A model generated the notes under the pieces. The model saw only the letters and a program-made list of their open reading frames with translations. It made no database searches and was not told where the DNA came from. From NCBI GenBank assembly GCA_031258035.1, contig JAIRNL010000159.1, positions 1 to 15,220 of the forward strand: a DNA stretch of 15,220 bases. Direction: 5' to 3'. Position 1 is the first letter of the stretch, and each line of letters starts with the position of its first letter. This DNA is from Azoarcus sp. Its GTDB lineage: Bacteria > Pseudomonadota > Gammaproteobacteria > Burkholderiales > Rhodocyclaceae. Shown piece after piece: positions 1-6,800 of this stretch. Made by a program: the position numbers and the translations under genes.

Positions 1-1
1 G

Positions 2-205
2 CCAGACCCGCGCCGTTTCGACGGCGCCCTGTGGCGCGAGGGCCGGATCGTCGCCCTGTGGTTCGACGGCGATGCGGTCAAGCCAGCCGGCGAGCCAACC
101 ATCCGCCTGGCTGGCGACATGCCGGGGGTGACCGGCAGAGGCCGCCCGAAGACCTTGTTGCCGGGGCAAACCTGGTTGCCCCAAAGCGGCGGAACCCGAC
201 CATGA
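2..205 (+). CDS. 3' end of an unrecognised protein upstream of the pilin genes (partial)
   Basis: The frame is open from the left edge and encodes the last 67 residues of a protein, ending at a TGA that overlaps the next gene's ATG (ATGA at 202-205). The fragment reads PDPRRFDGALWREGRIVALW near its start and has a KTLLPGQTW segment close to its end. Comparable C-termini occur, as far as I recall, in small periplasmic accessory proteins of type IV pilus/MSHA-like clusters, but I cannot name the family. There is no membrane segment in the visible part. The four-base overlap with the following prepilin-like gene argues for one operon and a related job in pilus or pseudopilus assembly. The function is inferred from position only. 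Confidence 0.55.
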   Translation, partial: PDPRRFDGALWREGRIVALWFDGDAVKPAGEPTIRLAGDMPGVTGRGRPKTLLPGQTWLPQSGGTRP

Positions 206-1464
206 TCCCGCGTCTCCACTACCGCCGCGCCAATGGCGGCGCGCTTCTCGCCATCGCGTTCCTGCTGCTGCTCACGACCGTCGCCACGCTCGCCGCCACC
301 CGGCATCTCGCCCATCGCGCCGGGCGGCGGGCCGAGGCGCGCAGCGCCGCAACGCTTGCCGAAGCCAGGACGGCTCTTCTCGGTTATGCCATCGGCTACC
401 CCGAACGGCATCCCGGACAGGGGCCGGGTTATCTGCCGTGCCCCGACAGCGACAACACTGGCTCGGCGCCCGGCGTGGCTTGCCATGTCCGCGATCACGG
501 CGCATTCGGCCGCTTTCCTTACCGCACCCTCGGACTGCCGATTCCCGGCGACGGCCACGACCAGTGCCTGTGGTATGCGGTCGCCGGCAGCTTCAAGCAC
601 AGCCCCAAGGCGCTGACGCTCAACTGGGACAGCCCCGGACGATTCGAGATCGTCGATACCGCCGGGCGCACGCTCGGCGGCGAAGGGCACAGCGCCGTCG
701 CGGTGCTGCTGGCGCCGGGGCCGGCGTTGCCGGGACAGGCGCGTCCGCCCGCCGCATCCACCACCGGCGCGCAGCGTTGCCCCGGCAGCGCCAGCGCCGC
801 CGCCGCCGCCGATCTCCCGGCCTTTCTCGATCGCGCCTATGAGGTCGATATCGTTGGCGATGTCACGCTCGTTCACGGCTTGCCGGGTTCCGACGCCAAC
901 GATGTCGCCGCCTGGCTCACCGTCGCCGATGTCTTCGATCTCCTGCGCCTGCGGCCCGATTTCCCTGCCACGCTCGATACCGTTCTCGATGCCGCCGCCA
1001 CGGCCTTGCAGGCGCGGCTCGACGCGCCCGATTTCCTCGCCGACCATGCCGATACCACCATCGGCGCGCGCCATCATGGCCGTTTGCCCGATGCCGCCGC
1101 CTTCGGCGTCGCCCCGGCACAGGCGGACATTTACGACAACTGGCGCGACCAGCTGCGTTTCGTCGCCTGCGCCGACGGCAGCGCCTGCCTGACGGTCTCG
1201 CTGGCGGACTCGGCGGCTTCGCCCGCCGACATGACCGCCGAAACCTGCCGCGCCCTCGTGCTCTTCGGCGGCGAGCGGCGGCGCGGCGGCAAGCCGCAAC
1301 GGCGTCGCACCGAGACCGAGCGCGCCGACCCGGCGCAATACCTCGAAGGCGACAATCTCACGAGTTTCACCACCGGCGCGGGCGGGTACCACGGCTTCCG
1401 CCACTATGCCGTCGTCGACCGCCGCCAGCCCGCCAGCGGGGAAATCGTCCGATGCCTGCCGTGA
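202..1464 (+). CDS. Large prepilin-like/PilX-type pilus protein
   Basis: A protein of 420 residues. It starts with a short basic stretch (RLHYRRANGG) followed by a hydrophobic helix (ALLAIAFLLLLTTVATLA, about residues 13-30), then an Arg/Ala-rich amphipathic helix and a large soluble domain. The segment GQGPGYLPCPDSDN and the downstream RTLGLP and CLWYAV stretches match what I recall of minor-pilin-like proteins near type IV pilus or type II secretion clusters. The N-terminus resembles PilX more than a canonical pilin: there is a Gly-Gly before the helix, but neither Phe at +1 nor Glu at +5 after a likely cleavage point. This start was chosen because it gives that membrane anchor directly and overlaps the upstream stop. 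The C-terminus overlaps the next gene by 13 bases. The role as a minor pilin is inferred. Confidence 0.7.
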   Translation: MIPRLHYRRANGGALLAIAFLLLLTTVATLAATRHLAHRAGRRAEARSAATLAEARTALLGYAIGYPERHPGQGPGYLPCPDSDNTGSAPGVACHVRDHGAFGRFPYRTLGLPIPGDGHDQCLWYAVAGSFKHSPKALTLNWDSPGRFEIVDTAGRTLGGEGHSAVAVLLAPGPALPGQARPPAASTTGAQRCPGSASAAAAADLPAFLDRAYEVDIVGDVTLVHGLPGSDANDVAAWLTVADVFDLLRLRPDFPATLDTVLDAAATALQARLDAPDFLADHADTTIGARHHGRLPDAAAFGVAPAQADIYDNWRDQLRFVACADGSACLTVSLADSAASPADMTAETCRALVLFGGERRRGGKPQRRRTETERADPAQYLEGDNLTSFTTGAGGYHGFRHYAVVDRRQPASGEIVRCLP

Positions 1465-2129
1465 CCGTGAATCCCCGCGCGCGTGGTTTCACCCTCGTCG
1501 AGATGGCGATCGTGCTCGTCGTGCTCGGCCTCGTCGCCGGCGCGCTCGTCACGCCGCTCGCCGCCCGCATCGAAGCGACGCAGCGCCGTGAAACGGCGGC
1601 CCTGCTCGACGATATCGCCGAAGCTCTCATCGGTTTCGCCCTGCTTCATGGCCGTCTGCCGTGCCCGAGTCTCGAAGCCGATCCCGCCAGCCCCGCCTAC
1701 GGACTCGAACAGCCGCCGCCCTGCGCGGACGCCGCGCCCGGCCATTTGCCTTGGCGCACGCTCGCGCTGCCCGCGCACGACGCCTGGGGCAGTCCGCGCG
1801 TCGCCGCCGGCGCGCCATGGATCGGGCATTGGCGCTACCTGCCGGACAAACATTTCACGACGGGCCCGATCCTGCTCGCCACTTTGCCCGGCAGCGGTAT
1901 CCGGGTGCGCGATCACGGGGGCGAGGCGCTCACCACGGCGGATTCCCGCATCGTCGCCGTGGTTTATTCCGCCGGCCCCAACCGCCGCGACGACGGCCGC
2001 AACGCCAGCTGGTCGCCCGGCGCGCCCACGTTCGAGGCCGGGGAGCCGACCCCCGGCTTCGACGACCAGTTGCGCTGGATCAGCCATCCGCTTTTCATCG
2101 CCCGCCTTGCCCAGGGCGGGCGTCTGTAA
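1452..2129 (+). CDS. Type IV prepilin / pseudopilin, minor subunit
   Basis: A protein of 225 residues with a textbook class III signal: a short basic leader, then RG|FTLVEMAIVLVVLGLVAGA, in which Gly precedes the cleavage site, Phe is +1 and Glu is +5. The prepilin peptidase (PilD/GspO type) would cut and N-methylate here. The globular part contains GRLPCPS, LPWRTLALP and DAWGSP segments that parallel the LPCPDSD and FPYRTLGLP segments of the upstream protein, so the two probably belong to related minor-pilin families. The gene begins inside the upstream coding sequence (13-base overlap), which suggests translational coupling. The exact pilus or secretion system cannot be told from this window because no ATPase, platform protein or secretin is visible. 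Confidence 0.85.
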   Translation: MPAVTVNPRARGFTLVEMAIVLVVLGLVAGALVTPLAARIEATQRRETAALLDDIAEALIGFALLHGRLPCPSLEADPASPAYGLEQPPPCADAAPGHLPWRTLALPAHDAWGSPRVAAGAPWIGHWRYLPDKHFTTGPILLATLPGSGIRVRDHGGEALTTADSRIVAVVYSAGPNRRDDGRNASWSPGAPTFEAGEPTPGFDDQLRWISHPLFIARLAQGGRL

Positions 2130-2149
2130 CGTCCACGGGCATCCATCGC

Positions 2150-2155
2150 AAGGAG
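2150..2155 (+). promoter_or_regulatory. Strong ribosome binding site of the third prepilin gene
   Basis: AAGGAG lies 7 bases before the ATG at 2163. It is the clearest Shine-Dalgarno in the pilin cluster, fixes that start, and fits a highly translated pilin after the tightly overlapped genes upstream. Confidence 0.75.
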
Positions 2156-2162
2156 AACTCCC

Positions 2163-2816
2163 ATGCAAAAGAAGCAAACCGTCAGGCAGACCGGCTTCAC
2201 GCTGGTCGAAATTTCCATCGTCCTCGTCGTCATCGGCCTGCTGCTCGGCGGCGTGCTCAAGGGGCAGGAGCTGATCGACAGCGCCAAGGTGAAAAATCTC
2301 GCGCAGGATTTCCGGACCGTGCCGATGCTCATCAACGCTTATCAGGACAAGTTCCGCGCCCTGCCCGGCGACGACAGCCGCGCCACGACCCATGTCTGCC
2401 CGGCCTCGACCTCCGGATGCACGGCCAACGGCAATGCCGATGGCCGTATCGGCGGCAACTGGGACGATGGCGTCGAACAGCCGAGCGAGGCGATCCGCTT
2501 CTGGCAGCACATCCGCCTCGCCAATCTCGCCGCCGGCGCAACCGACACCGCGGCCTCCGACTTCCTGCCGCTCAACGGCGCGGGCGGACGCATCGGCGTT
2601 CAGTCGGGCGGGGCCACCGCGCCGCTGGGCGTCTCCGGCAGCCACGTCATATGCTCGGCGGGCATCCCCGGCAAGTTTGTCCGGCAACTCGACGGCATGT
2701 TCGACAACGGCGATCCGGCAACCGGCGCGATGCGGGCGGGCGTCGGCAGCACCACGCCGGTCGGCGCCAGCGATCTCGACGACAGCGCGGCCTATGTCGT
2801 CTGCCTCGGCGTCTGA
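2163..2816 (+). CDS. Type IV prepilin / pseudopilin
   Basis: A protein of 217 residues with leader MQKKQTVRQTG and then FTLVEISIVLVVIGLLLGG, the canonical prepilin cleavage/methylation motif (Gly -1, Phe +1, Glu +5). The following KGQELIDSAKVKNLAQDF and the later YQDKFRALPGDD are typical of a widespread family of stand-alone prepilins annotated only as 'prepilin-type N-terminal cleavage/methylation domain protein'. Paired cysteines in the globular domain (VCPAS and GCTAN, then VICSAG and VVCLG) could form disulfides in the periplasm. A 33-base gap with a strong ribosome binding site separates it from the previous pilin gene. It is the last of three pilin-like genes in a row, probably one operon. 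Confidence 0.85.
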   Translation: MQKKQTVRQTGFTLVEISIVLVVIGLLLGGVLKGQELIDSAKVKNLAQDFRTVPMLINAYQDKFRALPGDDSRATTHVCPASTSGCTANGNADGRIGGNWDDGVEQPSEAIRFWQHIRLANLAAGATDTAASDFLPLNGAGGRIGVQSGGATAPLGVSGSHVICSAGIPGKFVRQLDGMFDNGDPATGAMRAGVGSTTPVGASDLDDSAAYVVCLGV

Positions 2817-2848
2817 AAGCGCGCGGGCCGCTGTCATGCCGATTGCGA

Positions 2849-2854
2849 TACAAT
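2849..2854 (+). promoter_or_regulatory. Possible -10 element before kdsD
   Basis: TACAAT sits 33 bases before the kdsD start in the 71-base gap after the pilin gene. No convincing -35 lies 16-18 bases upstream, so this is a tentative promoter, offered because the gap separates two functionally unrelated gene groups. Confidence 0.3.
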
Positions 2855-2887
2855 CGCGCCTGCCCGTGGCCTGCCCGCATTTCCTCC

Positions 2888-3880
2888 ATGACCCTGCCTT
2901 TTCCGCCATCCGCCGCTTCCCGCGCCATCCAGCTTGGCCGCCGCGTGCTCGACATCGAGGCCGCCGCCGTGGCCGCGCTCGCCGGACGGCTGGGCGCGGC
3001 ATTCGAGCAGGCCGTTGCCATGATCCTCCAGTGCCGGGGCAGGGTCATCGTCAGCGGCATCGGCAAGTCGGGCCATATCGCGCGCAAGTTCGCGGCCACC
3101 CTGGCGAGCACCGGCACCCCGGCCTACTTCGTGCATGCCGCCGAGGCCGCGCACGGCGACCTCGGCATGATCACGGCGGACGACATCGTCATCGCCCTCT
3201 CGAATTCGGGGACAAGCGGCGAATTGCTCACCATCGTGCCGCAGCTCAAGCGGCGCGGCGCGCGGCTCATCGCCATGACCGGCAACGCCGGCTCTCCTCT
3301 CGCGCAAGAGGCCGATGTCCATCTCGACGCCGCGGTCGGCGAGGAAGCCTGCCCGCTCAATCTCGCCCCCACCGCCAGCACCACGGCGGAGCTTGCCCTG
3401 TCGGACGCGCTCGCGGTGGCCCTGCTCGATGCGCGCGGCTTTGGCGCGGAAGATTTCGCGCGCTCGCATCCGGGCGGCAATCTCGGGCGGCGTCTGCTGA
3501 CCCACGTGCGCGATGTCATGCGCCCGCGAGAGCGCGTGCCGACCGTCTCCGACGGCGCTTCCCTGGGCGAAGCCCTGCTCGTCATGACGCGCGGCGGCAT
3601 GGGCATGGCGGTGGCCATCACCGGCGCGGGCGCGCCGGAAGGCGTTTTCACCGACGGCGACCTGCGTCGCGCCCTGGAAAGCGGCATCGACATACGCACC
3701 GCGCGCCTTGCCGAAGTCTTCACCCGCAACCCGCACACCATCGGTCCGGACGCGCTCGCGGTCGAGGCCGCCGAAATGATGGAGCGGCTGCGCATCAGCC
3801 AGCTGGTGGTGGTCGACGGCGCGGGCATGCTCGCAGGCGCGCTCAACACCCACGATCTCATGCAGGCGCGGGTGATCTGA
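2888..3880 (+). CDS. kdsD: Arabinose-5-phosphate isomerase (KdsD)
   Basis: A protein of 330 residues, the usual size for KdsD/KpsF. It interconverts ribulose 5-phosphate and arabinose 5-phosphate, the first committed precursor of KDO for LPS. An SIS domain covers about residues 40-175, with SGIGKSG (56-62) and SNSGTSGE (105-112) sugar-phosphate signatures, LAPTASTT (159-166) and SHPGG (193-197). A tandem CBS pair fills about 205-330 (VRDVMRPRERVP, then a second repeat ending LNTHDLMQARV). The ATG was chosen because the protein then begins, as in homologues, just ahead of the helix leading into the SIS domain; the ribosome binding site is weak. Its stop overlaps the lptC start (TGATG). In most Gram-negatives kdsC lies between them; here it does not. 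Confidence 0.95.
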   Translation: MTLPFPPSAASRAIQLGRRVLDIEAAAVAALAGRLGAAFEQAVAMILQCRGRVIVSGIGKSGHIARKFAATLASTGTPAYFVHAAEAAHGDLGMITADDIVIALSNSGTSGELLTIVPQLKRRGARLIAMTGNAGSPLAQEADVHLDAAVGEEACPLNLAPTASTTAELALSDALAVALLDARGFGAEDFARSHPGGNLGRRLLTHVRDVMRPRERVPTVSDGASLGEALLVMTRGGMGMAVAITGAGAPEGVFTDGDLRRALESGIDIRTARLAEVFTRNPHTIGPDALAVEAAEMMERLRISQLVVVDGAGMLAGALNTHDLMQARVI

Positions 3881-4458
3881 TGACGACCGCGCACCTGGCT
3901 TACCGCTTCTACCCCGTCATCATCGCGGCCCTGCTCGCCGCCGGTTCCATCTGGCTCGAACGCCTGACCCGCGGCCCCGACCCCGCCGCCGAAACCAGCG
4001 AAGCGCCCGACTTCACCGCCGACGGCGTCCGGATAACCGGCTTCGCCGACGATGGCCAACTGCGCTATACGCTTGATGCCCCGCGCATGACGCACCTGCC
4101 GCGCACCGACACGACCTGGGTCGATCATCCCCGGTTGCAACTTTTCAGCCAGGGCCGGCGTATCTGGATCGAGGCCGACGAGGGTGAAGCCAGCGCCAGG
4201 GGTGAGCGCGTGGATTTCAGCGGCAACGTCGAAGCCGAACGCGAAGCCCCCACCGCGGACGAAACCCTGCACTTCTCCTCGACCCGGCTCACGGTGTGGC
4301 CGCAGGAGCAACGCGCCGCAAGCAATGTCCCCGTTCGCATCGCCCAGGGACTCAAACGCGCCAACGCCAACCGTTTCGCGGCCGACAATATTTTCGGCGT
4401 CATGAAGCTGTCCGGAAAGGTGCGGATGAGTCTCCCCCGCAACCGGAGAAACCCCTGA
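3880..4458 (+). CDS. lptC: LPS export protein LptC
   Basis: A protein of 192 residues matching LptC in length, order and architecture: an N-terminal membrane anchor (about residues 9-25, YPVIIAALLAAGSIWL) followed by a periplasmic beta-jellyroll domain. Known LptC proteins sit on the LptB2FG transporter and hand LPS to LptA. The segments DFTADGVRITGFADDG, YTLDAPRMTHLPRTD and the later GNVEAERE correspond to the conserved OstA/LptC fold strands. The start codon overlaps the kdsD stop, and the stop overlaps the lptA start, both as TGATG, so translation is probably coupled. Sequence identity in this family is low, so neighbours carry part of the weight of the call. Confidence 0.92.
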   Translation: MTTAHLAYRFYPVIIAALLAAGSIWLERLTRGPDPAAETSEAPDFTADGVRITGFADDGQLRYTLDAPRMTHLPRTDTTWVDHPRLQLFSQGRRIWIEADEGEASARGERVDFSGNVEAEREAPTADETLHFSSTRLTVWPQEQRAASNVPVRIAQGLKRANANRFAADNIFGVMKLSGKVRMSLPRNRRNP

Positions 4459-5036
4459 TGCACGTCTTCGCCCCGCTTGCCATCGTCGCCCTGTCGCTGG
4501 CGGCTTCCTGCGCGCATGCCCAGATCGGCAACCGCGACCAGCCGGTCAATATCGACGCCGATAAATTGACCGTGGACGACCGCAACAAAGTCCATGTCTT
4601 CGAAGGCAACGTCGTGCTCACCCAGGGCACGCTGATGCTCAATGGCGACAGGCTCGTCGTTACCCAGAACGCTGCCGGCTTCCACGAAGGCGTTGCCACC
4701 GCCAACGCCGGTCGCCTTGCCGCTTTCCGCCAAAGGCGCGCCGACGGCAGCTGGGTCGATGGCGAGGCCGAGCGCATCGAATACAGCAGCCAGACCGAGC
4801 GGGCCAGGCTGTTCAACCGCGCCCAGGTCCAGAGTGGCGGCGACCGGGTACGCGGCCAATACATCGAGTACGACGCCGCCACCGAAAAATACCTCGTCAC
4901 CGATGCCCCCTCGCGCGGAAACGGCGCGCCGCCCGTCAAGGAGCGCGTACACGTCACCATCCAGCCCAAGGGCGACAACAAGGCCGGGGCGACAGCCGAC
5001 GACAAGGCCGAAACGACGGCAACCGGCGCCCGCTGA
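4458..5036 (+). CDS. lptA: LPS transport periplasmic protein LptA
   Basis: A protein of 192 residues. A Sec signal peptide (MHVFAPLAIVALSLAASCAHA, cleavage likely after Ala21) exports it to the periplasm, where LptA oligomers bridge LptC and the LptDE translocon. The OstA-type domain shows the standard beginning QPVNIDADKLTVDDRNKVHV, then FEGNVVLTQGTLMLNGDRL and, after a hydrophilic insert, VDGEAERIEYSS and RGQYIEYDA repeats. The last 25 residues are a polar Lys/Asp/Ala/Thr tail. The gene follows lptC with a one-base overlap. Normally lptB (the ATPase) comes next; here the transcription unit appears to stop and a phasin gene follows. Confidence 0.95.
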   Translation: MHVFAPLAIVALSLAASCAHAQIGNRDQPVNIDADKLTVDDRNKVHVFEGNVVLTQGTLMLNGDRLVVTQNAAGFHEGVATANAGRLAAFRQRRADGSWVDGEAERIEYSSQTERARLFNRAQVQSGGDRVRGQYIEYDAATEKYLVTDAPSRGNGAPPVKERVHVTIQPKGDNKAGATADDKAETTATGAR

Positions 5037-5152
5037 AATTTGCGCAGGCCCGGAAGAGCGGTATGCGGTGAGCCATGCCGCCATGCGCATGGCCTGGACT
5101 GCCGCGTCGACATCAATGGCCCCGCCCACGGGAAAAGCATGGGCAAACATTC
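5037..5152 (+). other. Gene-free spacer after lptA
   Basis: No gene, RNA or convincing terminator is visible between the lptA stop and the inverted repeat at 5153. There is no fragment resembling lptB. The open frames here are short and look like chance. Confidence 0.5.
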
Positions 5153-5167
5153 TTGTGCAACGCACAA
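5153..5167. promoter_or_regulatory. Inverted repeat TTGTGC-AAC-GCACAA, candidate PhaR operator
   Basis: A perfect 6-bp inverted repeat with a 3-base centre, whose core reads TGC-N3-GCA. It ends 8 bases before the -35 hexamer of the phasin promoter. Regulators of phasin genes (PhaR) in PHA-storing bacteria are known to bind TGC-rich inverted repeats of this kind. Assignment to PhaR is inferred from motif shape and position. Confidence 0.5.
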
Positions 5168-5175
5168 AAAAATTC

Positions 5176-5203
5176 TTGACAACTAAAGGGAAGTACTTAT
5201 AAT
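5176..5203 (+). promoter_or_regulatory. Perfect-consensus sigma-70 promoter of the phasin gene
   Basis: TTGACA at 5176-5181 and TATAAT at 5198-5203 are both exact consensus hexamers, separated by 16 bases. Transcription would start near 5210, giving a leader of about 115 bases before the phasin ATG. In a genome this GC-rich such an AT-rich exact match stands out and implies a very strong promoter, probably held in check by a repressor. Confidence 0.9.
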
Positions 5204-5216
5204 GCGGAAAAATAAG

Positions 5217-5233
5217 ATGCTGTGCAGCAGCAT
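5217..5233. promoter_or_regulatory. Second inverted repeat ATGCTG-N5-CAGCAT near the transcription start
   Basis: A 6-bp perfect inverted repeat with centre TGCAG, located just downstream of the predicted start of transcription. It shares TGC/GCA half-sites with the repeat at 5153-5167, so a repressor could bind both sides of the promoter. It could alternatively fold as a small hairpin in the mRNA leader. Confidence 0.4.
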
Positions 5234-5325
5234 TGACAACAGCACGACGTTTCCCAACGTAGGTAACTGTGCGGTTATCCGTGCATATTGCCGTTTTTTT
5301 TCCTTCACACCATCTGGAGCTTCCC

Positions 5326-5892
5326 ATGTCGACGTTCAATCCCGAGCAATTCGCCGCGGCCAACAAGGCCAACATCGAAACCCTGCTGAGCCTCACCAAC
5401 AGTGCCTTCGCCAACGCCGAGCGTCTGGCTGCCCTCAACCTCAATACCGCGCGCTCCGTGCTCGAAGACAGCGTCTCCAACACCAAGGCCCTGCTCGGTA
5501 CCAAGGACGTGCAGGAACTGGTTTCGCTGCAAGCCTCGCTGGTTCAGCCCTTGCTGGAAAAGTCGGTTGCCTATGCCAGAAGCGTTTATGAGATCGCCTC
5601 GCAAGGCCAGGAAGAACTGGCCAAAGTCCTTGAAACCCAACTCTCCGAGTTGAACAAGACCGTTTCGAACGCGCTCGAAAAGGCCGCCAAGTCCGCTCCC
5701 GCCGGTTCCGATGTTGCCGTCGCCGCCGTGAAATCGGCCATCGCCGCCGCCAACAGCGCCTACGACAACTTCTCCAAGGCCGTCAAGCAGGCGACCGAAA
5801 TCGCCGAAGCCAACGTTGCCGCCGCGACCAACGCCACCGTCAAGGCGGTCAGCACGACCAGCAAGGCCGGCGTTTCCAAGAAGTCCGCGTAA
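5326..5892 (+). CDS. phaP: Phasin (PHA granule-associated protein)
   Basis: A protein of 188 residues of the PhaP/phasin family. Phasins coat polyhydroxyalkanoate granules in the cytoplasm and control their number and size. The start MSTFNPEQFAAANKANIETL is typical of betaproteobacterial phasins, and the rest is almost all amphipathic helix rich in Ala, Ser, Lys and Glu with no cysteine. An Ala/Lys-rich C-terminus (SKAGVSKKSA) ends it. The ATG at 5326 was chosen over an in-frame ATG at 5269 because only the later one gives the family N-terminus and has a ribosome binding site (TGGAG, 5315-5319). It is monocistronic: its own consensus promoter upstream and a strong hairpin terminator downstream. 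Confidence 0.93.
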   Translation: MSTFNPEQFAAANKANIETLLSLTNSAFANAERLAALNLNTARSVLEDSVSNTKALLGTKDVQELVSLQASLVQPLLEKSVAYARSVYEIASQGQEELAKVLETQLSELNKTVSNALEKAAKSAPAGSDVAVAAVKSAIAAANSAYDNFSKAVKQATEIAEANVAAATNATVKAVSTTSKAGVSKKSA

Positions 5893-5931
5893 GACTTCCC
5901 TCGGGACAACCCGGCGTTCGATCCGGGGAGT

Positions 5932-5982
5932 CGTGAAAAAGCAGAAAGCCCCGACAAGTGCGGGGCTTTCTGCTTTTTCACG
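5932..5982. terminator. Bidirectional terminator between phasin and plsC
   Basis: Perfect 22-bp inverted repeat: left arm 5932-5953, 7-base loop 5954-5960, right arm 5961-5982. The arms combine a GC-rich core (AGCCCCG/CGGGGCT) with an A5/T5 tract towards the base, so RNA from either strand has the hairpin-plus-U form. It lies between two convergent units, the phasin gene (+) and the glyQ-glyS-gmhB-plsC operon (-), and should end both. Confidence 0.9.
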
Positions 5983-6023
5983 CGCGGCTTCCTTCACGCG
6001 CGCATGGCCCGCCCGAAATATCG

Positions 6024-6788
6024 TCAGTCCACGCGCTCGTCCTCGTCCTGCTCCCGTTCGCCATCCTGGAAATGGTGGGGAAACAGGCGGCTCATCTCGT
6101 TCTCTATCCAGTCCCTGGCTCGCCGGTTGATTTCGTCGACCCTGGCGCCTTTCGCATCAATCGGCGGCCCGATGCTGAGCACGACCTCGCCCGGACGTTT
6201 CAAAAAGGCGTTGCGGGGCCAGAATTCGCCGGCGTTGTGCGCCACTGGCACCATCGGCACGCCGGCGCGCCTGGCGAGAAACGCGCCGCCCGGCTTGTAG
6301 CGGCCGCGCACGCCCGGGGCCACGCGCGTGCCTTCCGGAAAAACCGCCACCCACAGACCTTCTTTCAGGCGCTCGCGCCCCTGTTCGACCACCTGGGTGA
6401 GCGCATCCTTGCCGGCGGAACGGTCGATGGCGATGGAACGGATGGAAGCCAGCGCCCAGCCGAGGAAGGGGACGCGCAGCAATTCGCGCTTGAGGATGAA
6501 GGACAGGGGCGGAAAGATCACCTGCAGGGCGATGGTGTCCCACGCCGACTGGTGCTTGGAGACGATGACCGCCGGCCCGGGCGGAATGTTCTCGCGCCCG
6601 ATGACGCGGCAGGTGATCCCGAGAAGGTGGCGCACGGCCCACATCATCGACGGCACCCAGCGCGTCACCCAGCGGTGGCGGACCAGCGGCTTCATGCCGA
6701 CGAGAAGCATGAGGATGCCCAGGGTGCCGAAAAAAATCGTTATCGCCGACGCTGTGACAAGAAACAGGAAAGAACGCAGGTAGATCAT
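6024..6788 (-). CDS. plsC: 1-acyl-sn-glycerol-3-phosphate acyltransferase
   Basis: A protein of 254 residues that transfers an acyl group to the sn-2 position of lysophosphatidate to give phosphatidate, the precursor of membrane phospholipids. It has an N-terminal membrane helix (about residues 7-32) and then the acyltransferase fold: catalytic HQSAWD (79-84, the HX4D box), and FPEGTR (150-155, acceptor binding) followed by RYKPGGAFLARRAGVPMVPV. The C-terminus is acidic (DGEREQDEDERVD). It starts 12 bases after the gmhB stop and is the last gene of the glyQ-glyS-gmhB-plsC operon, ahead of the shared terminator. Paralogues such as lipid acyltransferases with other acceptors share these boxes, so substrate identity is by family. 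Confidence 0.92.
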   Translation of the reverse strand: MIYLRSFLFLVTASAITIFFGTLGILMLLVGMKPLVRHRWVTRWVPSMMWAVRHLLGITCRVIGRENIPPGPAVIVSKHQSAWDTIALQVIFPPLSFILKRELLRVPFLGWALASIRSIAIDRSAGKDALTQVVEQGRERLKEGLWVAVFPEGTRVAPGVRGRYKPGGAFLARRAGVPMVPVAHNAGEFWPRNAFLKRPGEVVLSIGPPIDAKGARVDEINRRARDWIENEMSRLFPHHFQDGEREQDEDERVD

Positions 6789-6800
6789 GAAGCGGTCTTT

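Noticed and set aside
2101..2120. Hairpin CCCGCC...GGGCGG at the end of the second prepilin gene as a terminator
   Set aside because: It lies inside the coding sequence and is not followed by a T run; the next gene has its own ribosome binding site and the same theme, so read-through is likely.
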